This document shows positions 7,062 through 15,865 of a DNA stretch of 39,071 nucleotides, in pieces. The position numbers and the translations under genes were made by a program. Below the pieces are notes generated by a model that was given only the letters and a program-made list of their open reading frames with translations, did no database searches and was not told the DNA's origin. The stretch is taken from assembly GCF_018613575.1 (NCBI RefSeq), contig NZ_JAGGPX010000021.1, positions 1-39,071 of the forward strand, read 5' to 3'. How positions within the stretch are numbered: position 1 is the first letter of the stretch; every line of letters begins with the position of its first letter. Origin of the DNA: Planococcus sp. ISL-110 (GTDB taxonomy: Bacteria > Bacillota > Bacilli > Bacillales_A > Planococcaceae).

Positions 7062-8594
7062 GTGTATTGGTGCAAGATTGCTCGGGAAAAAAGTGAGTTC
7101 GAGGAAATTGCACGCCTGAATCACGAGACATTTGTGGAAGAGATTCCTCAACATCAGGCGCAGGCCAGTGGCATGCGTACGGATCCTTTTCATGAGCAGA
7201 ATACTTATCTGATTGTGTTGTCAGGTATAGATGTGGTGGGCATGATTGCCTTAAGGTCTGAACGCCCTTTTTCCCTGGATCTGAAAATCGGTAAAGTGGA
7301 AGATTTTCTGCCGGATGCCGGGAAAATCTGTGAAATCCGCCTGCTGGCTGTCCGCAAAGCTCATCGCAACGGCCGCGTCTTTTTTCTTTTGGCGCGTGCG
7401 TTGTCCGATTATTGCCTGGAACAAGGCTTTGAATCCGCGGTTATTTCTGGAACAACACGGCAATTGAAACTATATGGCCAATTAGGATTTCAGCCGTTTG
7501 CCGATCCGGTTGGCACGGGCGAGGCTGTATTCATTCCGATGGTCACGACGCGCCGTCAATACAGTGATTCTGTTTCGGCAAGGCTGCAGGCAAGACGACG
7601 GCTGTTTTTACCAGGCCCAGTCGCGTTAACTGCACAACTCGCAGCGCCTTTCCAGGAAGCACCCATTTCCCATCGGTCAGCGGCTTTCCAGGAAGTTCGG
7701 CAGCAAGTGGACCGCCTGTTCATCGAGATGGCAGCATCCACTCCTTATTTGCTGGCTGGAAGCGGCACTTTGGCAAATGAAGCGATGCTCGCGCAAATCA
7801 AGCGCCTGGACTCCAAAGGACTGATTCTAGTGAATGGCGAGTTTGGCAGGAGGCTGATCAATCAAGCAGAACGCCTCGACTTGGACTATATGGTGGATGA
7901 AGTATCGTGGGGCCAGACTTTTGATTTTGAAAAGATAGCAGAACAGCTGGAAACAAGAAACTATGGCTGGGTACTTATGGTCCATGGTGAAACCTCGACC
8001 GGGCAAATAAACGATTTTCGCTCATTAGCCGAGCTCTGTGTACAACAAGGGATCCGGCTATGCCTGGATTGCATCAGCAGTTTTGGTGCGTTGCCATTTT
8101 CCTTGAAAGATGTTTGGCTGGCGACAGCGGCAAGCGGCAAAGCGATCGGAACAATGAGTGGAATCGCTATTGTTTTCGCGCACCATAAAATTACGCCAGA
8201 TAACAAGCTGCCAAGTTATTTGGACTTGGGGCTTTATGCCGCAAACATTCCTTTTACGTTCTCAGCAAGTCTGTTGGAAAGTCTGAAACGGGCATTAAGT
8301 GCCTATCCGGAACGCTACGAGCTTTTGGAAAGCCGCTTCAGGCAATTGCTTGAAGATACGAAAGAATGGCCATCACTGACAGCTGGCTACTCGACATCGC
8401 GCACATTTGAGACAACAGCCGAAAACCATTTCCTGTCACAGGACGCCCATTTATCAGGATTCGAACTTCATGCAGCGAGCGGCTATTTGAAAAAACGCGC
8501 ACTCTTTCAAATCTCTTGTATCCAGCCGGAATTTGAAAGAGACTGGCAACAATTTTTGGCGTTCTATGAAATTTATCAGCATTATCATGCATAG
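7062..8594 (+). CDS. GNAT-like acyltransferase fused to class V aminotransferase
   Basis: This is a two-domain protein of about 510 aa. Residues 1-160 look like a GNAT fold (core around ICEIRLLAVRKAHR, then LYGQLGFQPF), with a FVEEIPQH block reminiscent of N-acyl-amino-acid or autoinducer synthases. From about residue 180 a class V (fold type I) PLP aminotransferase begins at LFLPGPVALT. It shows SHRSAAFQ, LAGSGTLANEA, HGETSTG, the cofactor aspartate in DCISSFGALPF and the Schiff-base lysine in ASGKAIG. These blocks resemble PhnW and serine/alanine-glyoxylate aminotransferases. ATG 7029 overlaps the previous gene, but GTG 7062 has GGGAGG nine bases upstream and is preferred. Paired with a DAO enzyme it may transform an amine, but the substrate is unknown. 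Confidence 0.82.
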   Translation: MYWCKIAREKSEFEEIARLNHETFVEEIPQHQAQASGMRTDPFHEQNTYLIVLSGIDVVGMIALRSERPFSLDLKIGKVEDFLPDAGKICEIRLLAVRKAHRNGRVFFLLARALSDYCLEQGFESAVISGTTRQLKLYGQLGFQPFADPVGTGEAVFIPMVTTRRQYSDSVSARLQARRRLFLPGPVALTAQLAAPFQEAPISHRSAAFQEVRQQVDRLFIEMAASTPYLLAGSGTLANEAMLAQIKRLDSKGLILVNGEFGRRLINQAERLDLDYMVDEVSWGQTFDFEKIAEQLETRNYGWVLMVHGETSTGQINDFRSLAELCVQQGIRLCLDCISSFGALPFSLKDVWLATAASGKAIGTMSGIAIVFAHHKITPDNKLPSYLDLGLYAANIPFTFSASLLESLKRALSAYPERYELLESRFRQLLEDTKEWPSLTAGYSTSRTFETTAENHFLSQDAHLSGFELHAASGYLKKRALFQISCIQPEFERDWQQFLAFYEIYQHYHA

Positions 8595-8632
8595 CAAAAG
8601 CCCACCATTAATCTGGTGGGCTTTTGCTATGC
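8589..8632. terminator. Bidirectional terminator holding both convergent stop codons
   Basis: A perfect 19-bp inverted repeat (8589-8607 and 8614-8632) surrounds a 6-base loop. The plus-strand stop TAG (8592-8594) lies in the left arm and the minus-strand stop TAG (8627-8629) in the right arm. The internal TTTT/AAAA tracts in the arms would provide the U-run in each direction. Confidence 0.85.
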
Positions 8633-9850
8633 AGTCACTTGTTCGTAGACATTTAAGATGAATGTTTTGTACGGCAGATCCGGCATGGGCTCAATCAGGT
8701 CTTTAGCGATGGTGGCATGTTTTACTGCGAGTTCACTGTTGCCGAGCTGCAAATAAATCAATGCCAGATAGGCGTCCTTTTCGTAATGTATGGATAAATC
8801 ATAGGGGTGATGCAGGAATTCCCAAAGTGTATGTTTTTTCAGCCAGCCTAAAGCTTCCTCCAACCGCCCCAATCCGTACAACGCTTTGCCTTTTTCCAGT
8901 GCGAACAAAAAGATTTTATCTTCCTGATGCTTCTCCAAATTCTTCTCGATCAATGCATCGGCTGCGTTATAGTCATGCGCAAAAGAATTCAAATAATGAA
9001 TTTCTATGGCATCTGCCAAAGCTCCGATTTCTTCATCGTCTGTAAAATCAGCGAACAGGCGAAGCTTGGAAATATAGTGATCCTTGTTTGCTGTATCTCC
9101 GGTCAAGACTGCCTGGAAACCAGCTAAACGATATAGCGCGTCAATACGGTAAAAAAGCTGCTTCTTTTTGGAATAGTGGATGGCGTCTTCCATCAGCCGC
9201 TTCGAGTTATCCGTATCTCCAACTGCCGAATAGAGGATGGACTCATAATAATCAAAATCCAGTTTCTTCAGTGGGTCCAAAATGCCAGTGCGGCTCTCAA
9301 AAATGCTTCTGGACTCTTGGATCATAAGCAAGGCTTTTCGGTAGCGGTGCTCTGTAAATGCCATCATTGCCTTGAAAATATGAAGATCTGCACTTTGATT
9401 GATCATATGCAGACTTTCGTAAATTTCCTCGGCTTTTGCCAATGGCCCTTGCCAGCCATCCTGCTTGGTGTAGTAGCTGCAACGGCTGTAAATTTCAAGA
9501 AGCCGTGCGGATTCATAGCGGTAAGGCAACTTGTCGATATAGGGTTTTATTTTTCGGACAATCTTCTGGTACTTTACAATCAGCTCATCACTGATCATTT
9601 CCTGGGTGTAAAGTTGCTCGACCTCTTCCAGTAAATCTCTCAATTCACTGGTTGGTACATCCTCGAGCAGTTCATTGCGGTCCACTTCCAGTCGCTCCGC
9701 TATATAGGCAAGGCTTTCCATTGATGGATTGGCCTTATTGTTTTCAATCAAACTCAGCATGCCCTTAGTCAGTTGACTGCCTGCTAAAGACTGCAAGGTC
9801 AAGTTTTTTTGTTTCCGTAGATCTCTAATGCGTTCGCCTAGAGTGGCCAT
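8627..9850 (-). CDS. Xre-type HTH regulator with TPR domain (RRNPP-like)
   Basis: This is a 407-aa transcription regulator. Residues 1-60 form a Cro/C1-type HTH (GERIRDLRKQKNLTLQSLA, then LSLIENNKANPSMESLAYIAERL). The rest is a long all-helical repeat region with TPR-like hairpins, for example FAMEKGK-like and LYGLGRLEEALGWL segments in the last third. This architecture matches the peptide-sensing RRNPP group (PlcR, Rgg, NprR type), although a peptide ligand is not proven and no small peptide gene was found next to it. It is transcribed divergently from an MFS exporter. Its -10 box lies inside one of two identical-type palindromes, suggesting autorepression. The start ATG has AGGTGA just upstream. 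Confidence 0.85.
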   Translation of the reverse strand: MATLGERIRDLRKQKNLTLQSLAGSQLTKGMLSLIENNKANPSMESLAYIAERLEVDRNELLEDVPTSELRDLLEEVEQLYTQEMISDELIVKYQKIVRKIKPYIDKLPYRYESARLLEIYSRCSYYTKQDGWQGPLAKAEEIYESLHMINQSADLHIFKAMMAFTEHRYRKALLMIQESRSIFESRTGILDPLKKLDFDYYESILYSAVGDTDNSKRLMEDAIHYSKKKQLFYRIDALYRLAGFQAVLTGDTANKDHYISKLRLFADFTDDEEIGALADAIEIHYLNSFAHDYNAADALIEKNLEKHQEDKIFLFALEKGKALYGLGRLEEALGWLKKHTLWEFLHHPYDLSIHYEKDAYLALIYLQLGNSELAVKHATIAKDLIEPMPDLPYKTFILNVYEQVTA

Positions 9851-9872
9851 TTGATCACCTGTCCTTTTCGTT

Positions 9873-9891
9873 AGTTTAATTATATTAAACT
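9873..9891. promoter_or_regulatory. Operator palindrome 1, overlapping the regulator promoter
   Basis: AGTTTAATTATATTAAACT is a perfect 8+3+8 inverted repeat. The minus-strand promoter uses it: TTGACT (complement of 9903-9908), 18 bp, TATAAT (complement of 9879-9884). The site would block transcription of the HTH/TPR gene. Confidence 0.75.
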
Positions 9892-9896
9892 TTTTC

Positions 9897-9925
9897 TTGC
9901 GGAGTCAACTTTTTCGTGATATATT
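9897..9925 (+). promoter_or_regulatory. Promoter of the MFS exporter between the two palindromes
   Basis: TTGCGG (9897-9902) and TATATT (9920-9925) are 17 bp apart. It overlaps the divergent promoter of the regulator. Confidence 0.6.
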
Positions 9926-9927
9926 TT

Positions 9928-9944
9928 GTTTAATTAAATTAAAC
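9928..9944. promoter_or_regulatory. Operator palindrome 2, at the exporter transcription start
   Basis: GTTTAATTAAATTAAAC is a 7+3+7 inverted repeat with the same arms as the site at 9873-9891. It lies just downstream of the exporter -10 box, a position suited to repression. Confidence 0.75.
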
Positions 9945-9966
9945 TTTTGTTGAAGGAGTGTAAAAT

Positions 9967-11259
9967 ATGAGTGAGGCAGCACGCATCAAACGGGCAACAT
10001 ATCATCTGTATACGTTTACAGCCAGTAAACTAATTTCGACCTTCGGAAGTTCTGTCTATGCGTTCGGCATCAGTTTGTATGTATTGGCGTTGACCGGTTC
10101 AGCCGCGAGTTTTGCGATCAACCTGATTTGCAGCATCTTGCCGAGATCTTTACTGGCTCCGTTTGCCGGCTACACCGCGGATAAGTATTCAAAAAAAATG
10201 ATCGTGATCCTGTCCCAAGTGGCCAGTATGTTAGCGGTGGCGAGCTTGCTGGTGTTTGGTCTGATGAACGGTTTGTCGTTAACAGCAATCTATACGACGA
10301 CTGCGCTGTTGTCGATCAGTTCGATGTTTACCGGTGTCACATTTTCTTCATCAATCGCCAACCTCATTGACCCGGATCGCATTCAACGGGCAATGGGCTT
10401 TAACCAATCGGCCATCTCAATTGCCACGATAGGCGGGCCAGTGGTCGGCGGCATCCTCTTCGGATTTGTGTCGATGAACGTTTTCTTGCTGATCCAAGTC
10501 GCAGCCTATGCTGTTGCGATCATGTTAGAGTCGACGATGAACTTTAGGCTGTTCACAGTGCGCGCCGAAAAAGCGGTAGAAAAAATGAAAAAGACGATGC
10601 TGACAGAGATGAAGGAAGGGTTTTCTTACTTGAAATCCAATCGCGTCATCATGGTTATCGTGACAACCGCCATTGGCATCAATTTCTTTTTCTCTTCTTT
10701 GATGATCGGTCTGCCTTTTATTGCGGTTCAGCAATTACAAGTGGAAGCGACACATTTTGGAATGATTGAAGCGATGATTGCGGTGGGCATGCTGGCTGCT
10801 TCCATTTATTTTTCCATCAGCAAAGAAGTGAAATTTCCTTTGCTTGTTGCCAAAAGAGGGATATTGGCTATGTCTGTGCTGCTTGCGGGTGTGAGCATTC
10901 CACTCATTATCGGCATGTCTTATGGAATGACTGTAGCTTATTTCCTTTTGCTGATGCTGGTTTTCGGCATCACCAATGTGTTTGTCAACACGCCGATTGG
11001 TGTCATGATGCAAAAGGATGTGGAGGAAGAATACCGTGGCCGTGTTTTCGGTATTCTTGAATCGATGGCGATGGCTATGATGCCGCTCGGTTACCTGCTG
11101 TTCGGTTTGCTCTACGACTTGGTGGCGGCAGAATATATTGTTGGTGTAAGTAGCCTTTGCCTAATTGCGCTGACCAGCTATTTGATGCGCCCGACTGTTT
11201 TAAAAGAAGCGCATCCCGAACTTCAAAAAGATTTTGTGAATCAGCCAGAGGCTATGTAA
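9967..11259 (+). CDS. MFS transporter (probable drug or small-molecule exporter)
   Basis: This is a 430-aa major facilitator with about twelve hydrophobic segments. A motif-A-like loop (GYTADKYSKKMI) lies between helices 2 and 3 near residue 75. A conserved GRVFGILESMAMAMMPLG segment near residue 360 is typical of the MFS_3/enterobactin-exporter-like group. Substrate unknown. The ATG follows AAGGAG eight bases upstream. It is transcribed divergently from the HTH/TPR regulator through a shared control region with two like palindromes, so it is probably that regulator's target. No terminator was clearly seen in the 155 bp downstream. Confidence 0.87.
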   Translation: MSEAARIKRATYHLYTFTASKLISTFGSSVYAFGISLYVLALTGSAASFAINLICSILPRSLLAPFAGYTADKYSKKMIVILSQVASMLAVASLLVFGLMNGLSLTAIYTTTALLSISSMFTGVTFSSSIANLIDPDRIQRAMGFNQSAISIATIGGPVVGGILFGFVSMNVFLLIQVAAYAVAIMLESTMNFRLFTVRAEKAVEKMKKTMLTEMKEGFSYLKSNRVIMVIVTTAIGINFFFSSLMIGLPFIAVQQLQVEATHFGMIEAMIAVGMLAASIYFSISKEVKFPLLVAKRGILAMSVLLAGVSIPLIIGMSYGMTVAYFLLLMLVFGITNVFVNTPIGVMMQKDVEEEYRGRVFGILESMAMAMMPLGYLLFGLLYDLVAAEYIVGVSSLCLIALTSYLMRPTVLKEAHPELQKDFVNQPEAM

Positions 11260-11344
11260 TCTGGAGTTCTATATTTTTTAGGTAAATTCATATTCTATTA
11301 ACACTTGAATCGGAAAGATATGTGAATAAATACCTGTGTTTATT

Positions 11345-11370
11345 GTCTAAAAATATTATAATTTGGGTAC
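11345..11370 (+). promoter_or_regulatory. Possible sigma-B promoter for the small membrane protein
   Basis: GTCTAA (11345-11350), 14 bp, GGGTAC (11365-11370). Each box has one mismatch to the GTTTAA/GGGTAT consensus. It lies 46 bp before the ATG. Confidence 0.4.
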
Positions 11371-11415
11371 CCCATTACTAAGTGCATACGACTGAAAAAG
11401 TGAGGGGTATGGTAC

Positions 11416-11733
11416 ATGGAAATGCGTAAGGCACCTCTAAAAAAGCATGTTTGGAGCTTGGTTATCTTGAATTCCCTTGATGGGCTGCTGACTTATGTGG
11501 GCCTTTCATTTGGCGCCATCACTGAAGCAAATCCTCTGTTGGCATCGTTTTCTCCGCTGACACTATTGGCGACAAAGCTTTTCTTATCTCTTTGCCTTTT
11601 CGCCTTTCTTTACACGCCTTTCATTTGGATCCAGTCCCGGACTTGGCGCTATGCCCTTATTGGTGTCAACACGATATACACCTCCATTTTGCTGCTGCAT
11701 GTATTTTGGTTAACTTTTTTATTTATAAGGTAA
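11416..11733 (+). CDS. Small integral membrane protein, DUF5658-like
   Basis: This is a 105-aa protein with three hydrophobic segments (about residues 12-32, 45-67 and 77-103). The pattern LNSLDGLLTYVGLSFGAITEANPL, given here only as a region near residues 18-41, matches DUF5658-type proteins, in which a D and an E-x-NP motif sit in or near helix 1. Function is unknown. GAGGGG stands eight bases before the chosen ATG at 11416; an ATG at 11409 is out of frame. It is a single gene that converges on an MFS gene and shares a terminator with it. A possible sigma-B promoter lies upstream. Confidence 0.75.
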   Translation: MEMRKAPLKKHVWSLVILNSLDGLLTYVGLSFGAITEANPLLASFSPLTLLATKLFLSLCLFAFLYTPFIWIQSRTWRYALIGVNTIYTSILLLHVFWLTFLFIR

Positions 11734-11753
11734 GGAAGCCACATATTCACCAT

Positions 11754-11785
11754 AAAAAAAGCATCGCTGAGAGCGATGCTTTTTA
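11754..11785. terminator. Bidirectional terminator between convergent genes
   Basis: AAAAAGCATCGCT (11756-11768) and its complement (11772-11784) enclose a GAG loop. A and T runs on the two sides serve both the small membrane protein (plus) and the MFS gene (minus). Confidence 0.9.
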
Positions 11786-11802
11786 GGTTGAGCTTATAAT
11801 TT

Positions 11803-12984
11803 TTACACAGAAGCGCTGGCTTTTCCAGTAGCCCTCAAGCTCTTAGTGGAAGCTTTGTAGAAAAGGATCAGCAGGATGCTGGCTATCGCTAAAGCTGCGG
11901 ATAAAAAATAGATGCTGCCGGCTTGCATCGTCAAAAGCCACGTAAACGTCAAAGGCCCGATGATGCGGCCGAGATTGTCCATTGAATAAGTCATGCCGGC
12001 AGCGGTGCCATATTTGCCGCCCGATTCTTTTGATGTCAGTGATACCAATGCAGTCCGTGCCAAGGCATTGCCAGCAGTGAAGATGCTGAGTGCAACACCG
12101 GCAAAAATCAGGCTGTTGGTAAAGGGGAGGAGTACCAAGCCGAGGGCCGTGACGATTTGTGCACCGATGATCCATTTCGTTTCGGTACCGTCTTTTATGC
12201 GGCGAACGACGCCACCTTGGATGGCGGCATCCACAAATCCACTGGCTATAAACAAGTAGCCAAGCTGAAGCGGCGTGATTTCAATTTGATCAATCTGAAA
12301 CAATTGAAAAGTCGATTCCAATCCCGCCAGCAGGAAGGTAACCATAAAGGAAAACAGGAACAAGTAGCGGATGCGGAATTGCCAAAGTGTACTCGAGCCT
12401 TTGGGTAACAGCGCGCGTTTCACTGCTTCGCCTTTGCGGACAGGTTCTTTTAAAACAAGGCTTGCATAGACCATCAACAGCAGAACGAGAATCGCAGAAA
12501 CCGTAAACGGCAAGGACAGGGAAACCGCACCCAGCAAGCCACCGATTGCGGGCCCAAAAATAAATCCAAGGCCAATCGACATGCCGAGAAGTCCCATGTA
12601 TTTATTGCGTTCTTCGTTCGTGGTGATGTCTGCCACATAGCCGGTGACAGCGGTGTAAAGCGCACCGGAGAACAAGCCGCCGACAATGCGTGAAAGATAC
12701 AGCAGAATCAGGTTGTCAAGGAACAGCGAAAACAGGAAGAAACTCAAACTGAAGCCGGCCAAGCCCAGAAGTATGAGCTTTTTGCGGCCCGTTCTGTCGG
12801 AAAGCTTTCCCCAAAGTGGTGCGGTGAAAAAAGAAGACAAGGCATAGATGGTAATCAGTCCACCGACATGGATTTCCGAGTAGCCTTGCTGAATAATGAC
12901 CTCGGGCAAAATGGGTATGATAATGCCGAACCCCAGGTAAACGAAAAACTGGACGGACATCAGCAATAAAATGGTTTTTTTCAT
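11803..12984 (-). CDS. MFS transporter (TetA/multidrug type)
   Basis: This is a 393-aa major facilitator with about twelve membrane segments. The motif A loop GKLSDRTGRKKLILLG lies after helix 2 near residue 60, and the helix 1 motif FFVYLGFGIIIPILPEV is typical of the TetA/MdtG drug-proton antiporter group. Helix 5 carries GLGFIFGPAIGG, the antiporter motif C. The substrate cannot be told. A TTG eight codons upstream (13008) would extend the frame but has no ribosome site, so ATG 12984 with AGGA upstream is chosen. It is a single gene with a sigma-A-type promoter and a terminator shared with its convergent neighbour. Confidence 0.88.
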   Translation of the reverse strand: MKKTILLLMSVQFFVYLGFGIIIPILPEVIIQQGYSEIHVGGLITIYALSSFFTAPLWGKLSDRTGRKKLILLGLAGFSLSFFLFSLFLDNLILLYLSRIVGGLFSGALYTAVTGYVADITTNEERNKYMGLLGMSIGLGFIFGPAIGGLLGAVSLSLPFTVSAILVLLLMVYASLVLKEPVRKGEAVKRALLPKGSSTLWQFRIRYLFLFSFMVTFLLAGLESTFQLFQIDQIEITPLQLGYLFIASGFVDAAIQGGVVRRIKDGTETKWIIGAQIVTALGLVLLPFTNSLIFAGVALSIFTAGNALARTALVSLTSKESGGKYGTAAGMTYSMDNLGRIIGPLTFTWLLTMQAGSIYFLSAALAIASILLILFYKASTKSLRATGKASASV

Positions 12985-13022
12985 AATAAGGAATTCCTGC
13001 TTTCTCAAAAGAATATGCCCTT

Positions 13023-13051
13023 ATTTTACCCTTGTTTCATCTTTAGAACAA
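13023..13051 (-). promoter_or_regulatory. Candidate sigma-A promoter of the TetA-type MFS gene
   Basis: On the minus strand TTGTTC (13046-13051), 17 bp, TAAAAT (13023-13028), ending 38 bp before the ATG at 12984. Confidence 0.55.
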
Positions 13052-13056
13052 TGACA

Positions 13057-13085
13057 GGAAAAAAGAGGTCCATTTCTGGACCTCT
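13057..13085 (-). terminator. Terminator downstream of copA
   Basis: A 9-bp perfect stem (AGAGGTCCA at 13064-13072 with TGGACCTCT at 13077-13085) and a TTTC loop are followed on the minus strand by six T. It lies 80 bp after the copA stop. There is no T run on the plus side. Confidence 0.8.
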
Positions 13086-13165
13086 CGGCAAACGATTAGA
13101 TGAAATTGAACTTCCGGAAGATAGATTCTTTAACTCCACATATATAAGTTGAGCTAAAGAGATGC

Positions 13166-15553
13166 TTATTTATTCAACTTCACACGCTGGAGGCGCAGGG
13201 CATTCATGACAACCGATACGGAGCTGAATGCCATTGCTGCACCAGCGAGCCATGGAGCCAGAAAACCGGCTGCGGCAATCGGGATGCCGATTGAATTATA
13301 GGCGAGTGCCCAGAACAGGTTCTGCTTGATGTTCCGGACAGTCAGCCGGCTCATCTGAATAGCATCGACAACTCGCATCAAATCACCCTGCATCAAGGTG
13401 ATATCAGCGGCTTCCATCGCAATAGCTGTTCCGGTGCCCATGGCCATGCCGACATCGGCGCTGGCCAGTGCAGGTGCATCGTTTAATCCATCTCCGGCCA
13501 TCGCGACGCGGCGGCCCTGCCCTTGAAGCTTCAGGACAACATCCGCCTTTTCCGCAGGGAGGACGCCTGCAAACACTTCATCGATGCCAACTTGTTTGGC
13601 GATGGCAGATGCTGTCCGCTCCTGGTCTCCTGTCAGCATGACGACATGGAGCCCCATATTCTTCATTTCCTGAACCGCTTGTTTCGCGGTTTCCTTAATG
13701 GTATCAGCCACCGCAATAAGACCGCTGTATCGACCATCAACCGCGATGAACATGACGGTTTTGCCGTCGCGTTCAAAAGCTTCAGCTTGGCCTTCATCAA
13801 TCATGAGCCCCTCCATCAAGCGGCGATTTCCCATGACTACTTGCCGATCGGCTACTGTGGCGCGGATGCCGTGCCCGGGAACTGCTTCAAAAAAACTGAC
13901 GCTCAGGTTAGATTCGCCAAACTCAGAGATGGCTTGCGCTACCGGGTGTTCGGATTGGCTTTCCGCACTGGCAGCCAAATTCTTCAATTCAGCCAAATCA
14001 AAACCATCTGCTGGAATAAAGTCTGTTACGACAGGGCGCCCATTAGTAATGGTACCTGTTTTATCCAGGACAACGGTGTCGATATGTTTGGTGTTCTCCA
14101 GGGATTCTGCTGTTTTGAACAGGACACCTTGCTCAGCAGCGCGACCGGAACCGGCCATAATTGATGTCGGTGTAGCCAGTCCCAGTGCACAAGGGCAGGC
14201 GATGACCAGAACCGCAATGGTGCTTTCAAGTGCAGCCGCAAAGTTGCCGGGTGCGACAAGGAAATACCAGGCGATGAACGTAGCAATGGCAATGCCCACG
14301 ACAATCGGAACAAAAATGCTGGAGATTTGGTCAGCGAGCCGTTGAATCGGCGCTTTGGAACCTTGTGCTTGTTCAACGACGCGAATAATATTCGACAGGA
14401 CGGTATCTTTGCCGATTTTATCGGCACGTACACGGAGCGAGCCATTGGAATTGACGGTTGCCGCGAATACCGCGTCACCCGTTTCTTTGTCGACCGGCAA
14501 GCTTTCACCGGTCAGCATGGATTCATCAACAGCCGAGTTGCCGGAAAGGACAGCCGCATCGACCGGGATGGATGCGCCCGGTTTAATCAGCAAGATGTCA
14601 CCGGTTTCAACTTGTGAAATCGGCAAGCTGATGAACTCGTCTCCGCGTTCGACCAATGCATGTTGGGGCTGCAGCTTCATCAGTTTTTTGATGGCGTCAG
14701 AAGAACGGCCTTTTGCTCTTGCTTCAAAAACTTTCCCTAAAATAATCAGGGTGATCAAAACGGCACTGGTCTCGAAATACAAGCCCATATTATGGCCCAT
14801 ATCCCAGTTGGCCAGAACTAGGTAGACACTGTAAAAATACGCAGCTGATGTGCCAAGAGCGACCAAAACGTCCATATTGGCAGATTTGTTTTTTAAAGCA
14901 AAATAGGCACCTTTATAGAAGGAAGCGCCAATCCAAAATTGGACCGGTGTTGCCAATGCCCATTGGACGAGTGGATTCATCAGGATTTCAGGTACATACA
15001 TCCAGGATGTAAAGGAAAAATGGCTAAACATGGTCCACAGCAAGGGAAAGGAAAGGGCAGCGGAAATCCAGAACAAACGTGTTTTCTTTTTGATTTCCTG
15101 TTTTTTGTGATCGGTCGCTTCTTCGTTCTCCTGATTGAGAACCGCATCGTAGCCAAGCGACTGAATCTTTTTGACGAAATCCTCAGGAGTGACGGTGCCG
15201 GGATTGTAGGACACATGTCCAGTCTCCATCGCCAAATTGACGTTGGCCAACTGAACGCCGTCCATCTTGCTCAACACTTTTTCAATGCGTGCCGAGCAAT
15301 TGGCGCATGTCATGCCCTGTATAGAAAAATCGACGTCTTCCTGTTGCACGCCATATCCTAATTGTTCTACTTTTTGCTGCACGTCGCTCATGGACGCCTG
15401 TTTATCATCATAAACCACTGAAGCTTTTTCAGTGGCGAAATTGACGCTGGCTTCCGAAACACCAGGCAATTTTTGAAGTCCTTTTTCAACACGGTTGGCG
15501 CATGCGGCACAAGTCATGCCGGTAATCGCCAATTCAGTTTGTTTGGTGCTCAT
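13166..15553 (-). CDS. copA: Copper-exporting P1B-type ATPase CopA
   Basis: This 795-aa membrane pump exports Cu(I) using ATP. Two N-terminal heavy-metal-associated domains carry GMTCAAC (C15/C18) and GMTCANC (C83/C86). Eight membrane segments follow. The metal-site CPC lies in [13 protein letters not shown], the phosphorylated aspartate in DKTGT, the TGE actuator loop in LTGES and the hinge in [11 protein letters not shown]. Length and two-HMA architecture match B. subtilis CopA. It is downstream of csoR-copZ on the same strand but is separated from copZ by a terminator and has its own CsoR-type operator, so it can be induced by copper as a separate unit. ATG 15553 follows AAAGGTGGG. Confidence 0.96.
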   Translation of the reverse strand: MSTKQTELAITGMTCAACANRVEKGLQKLPGVSEASVNFATEKASVVYDDKQASMSDVQQKVEQLGYGVQQEDVDFSIQGMTCANCSARIEKVLSKMDGVQLANVNLAMETGHVSYNPGTVTPEDFVKKIQSLGYDAVLNQENEEATDHKKQEIKKKTRLFWISAALSFPLLWTMFSHFSFTSWMYVPEILMNPLVQWALATPVQFWIGASFYKGAYFALKNKSANMDVLVALGTSAAYFYSVYLVLANWDMGHNMGLYFETSAVLITLIILGKVFEARAKGRSSDAIKKLMKLQPQHALVERGDEFISLPISQVETGDILLIKPGASIPVDAAVLSGNSAVDESMLTGESLPVDKETGDAVFAATVNSNGSLRVRADKIGKDTVLSNIIRVVEQAQGSKAPIQRLADQISSIFVPIVVGIAIATFIAWYFLVAPGNFAAALESTIAVLVIACPCALGLATPTSIMAGSGRAAEQGVLFKTAESLENTKHIDTVVLDKTGTITNGRPVVTDFIPADGFDLAELKNLAASAESQSEHPVAQAISEFGESNLSVSFFEAVPGHGIRATVADRQVVMGNRRLMEGLMIDEGQAEAFERDGKTVMFIAVDGRYSGLIAVADTIKETAKQAVQEMKNMGLHVVMLTGDQERTASAIAKQVGIDEVFAGVLPAEKADVVLKLQGQGRRVAMAGDGLNDAPALASADVGMAMGTGTAIAMEAADITLMQGDLMRVVDAIQMSRLTVRNIKQNLFWALAYNSIGIPIAAAGFLAPWLAGAAMAFSSVSVVMNALRLQRVKLNK

Positions 15554-15578
15554 CGTAATCCCACCTTTATAACATTAC

Positions 15579-15595
15579 ATACCTATAGGGGGTAT
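15579..15595 (-). promoter_or_regulatory. CsoR operator upstream of copA
   Basis: ATACCTATAGGGGGTAT on the plus strand is the GC-centred inverted repeat recognised by CsoR-type copper repressors. A -10-like TATGTA on the minus strand follows directly. The -35 box is poor. Confidence 0.85.
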
Positions 15596-15603
15596 GTTAT
15601 TTT

Positions 15604-15632
15604 GAAAAAAATAACTGCGCTTCCGCAGTTAT
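15604..15632 (-). terminator. Terminator at the end of copZ
   Basis: ATAACTGCG (15611-15619) pairs with CGCAGTTAT (15624-15632) and is followed on the minus strand by seven T. The copZ stop codon (15629-15631) is part of the stem. Confidence 0.85.
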
Positions 15633-15850
15633 TCACTTAATCTGGCAACATCGTATCCTTGATCTTCGATTGCTTCGGCGATTTGGCTTACTTCTACTGC
15701 CGAAGCATCATAAGCAACATCGACAAAACCGTTTTCCAGAGAGACCTCCACTTTGTCGACTCCCGGTAAAGCCATGACGCTGTCTTTTACTGAGCTTACA
15801 CAATGCTGGCATGTCATGCCGCTGACTTGTAGGTTGATTTGTTCTTTCAT
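15629..15850 (-). CDS. copZ: Copper chaperone CopZ
   Basis: This 73-aa cytoplasmic protein has a single heavy-metal-associated domain. GMTCQHC (C14/C17) binds Cu(I), and the rest fits the beta-alpha-beta-beta-alpha-beta fold and length of CopZ. It delivers copper to the N-terminal domains of CopA and probably to CsoR. It starts 15 bp after the csoR stop with AGGAGG upstream, so csoR and copZ form one transcript, which ends at a terminator inside the copZ stop region. Confidence 0.95.
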   Translation of the reverse strand: MKEQINLQVSGMTCQHCVSSVKDSVMALPGVDKVEVSLENGFVDVAYDASAVEVSQIAEAIEDQGYDVARLSE

Positions 15851-15865
15851 GAAAATTTCCTCCTT

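Noticed and set aside
13523..14164. Long plus-strand frames opposite copA (also 13698-14345)
   Set aside because: copA is certain on the minus strand; these are shadows of its codon pattern without start signals.
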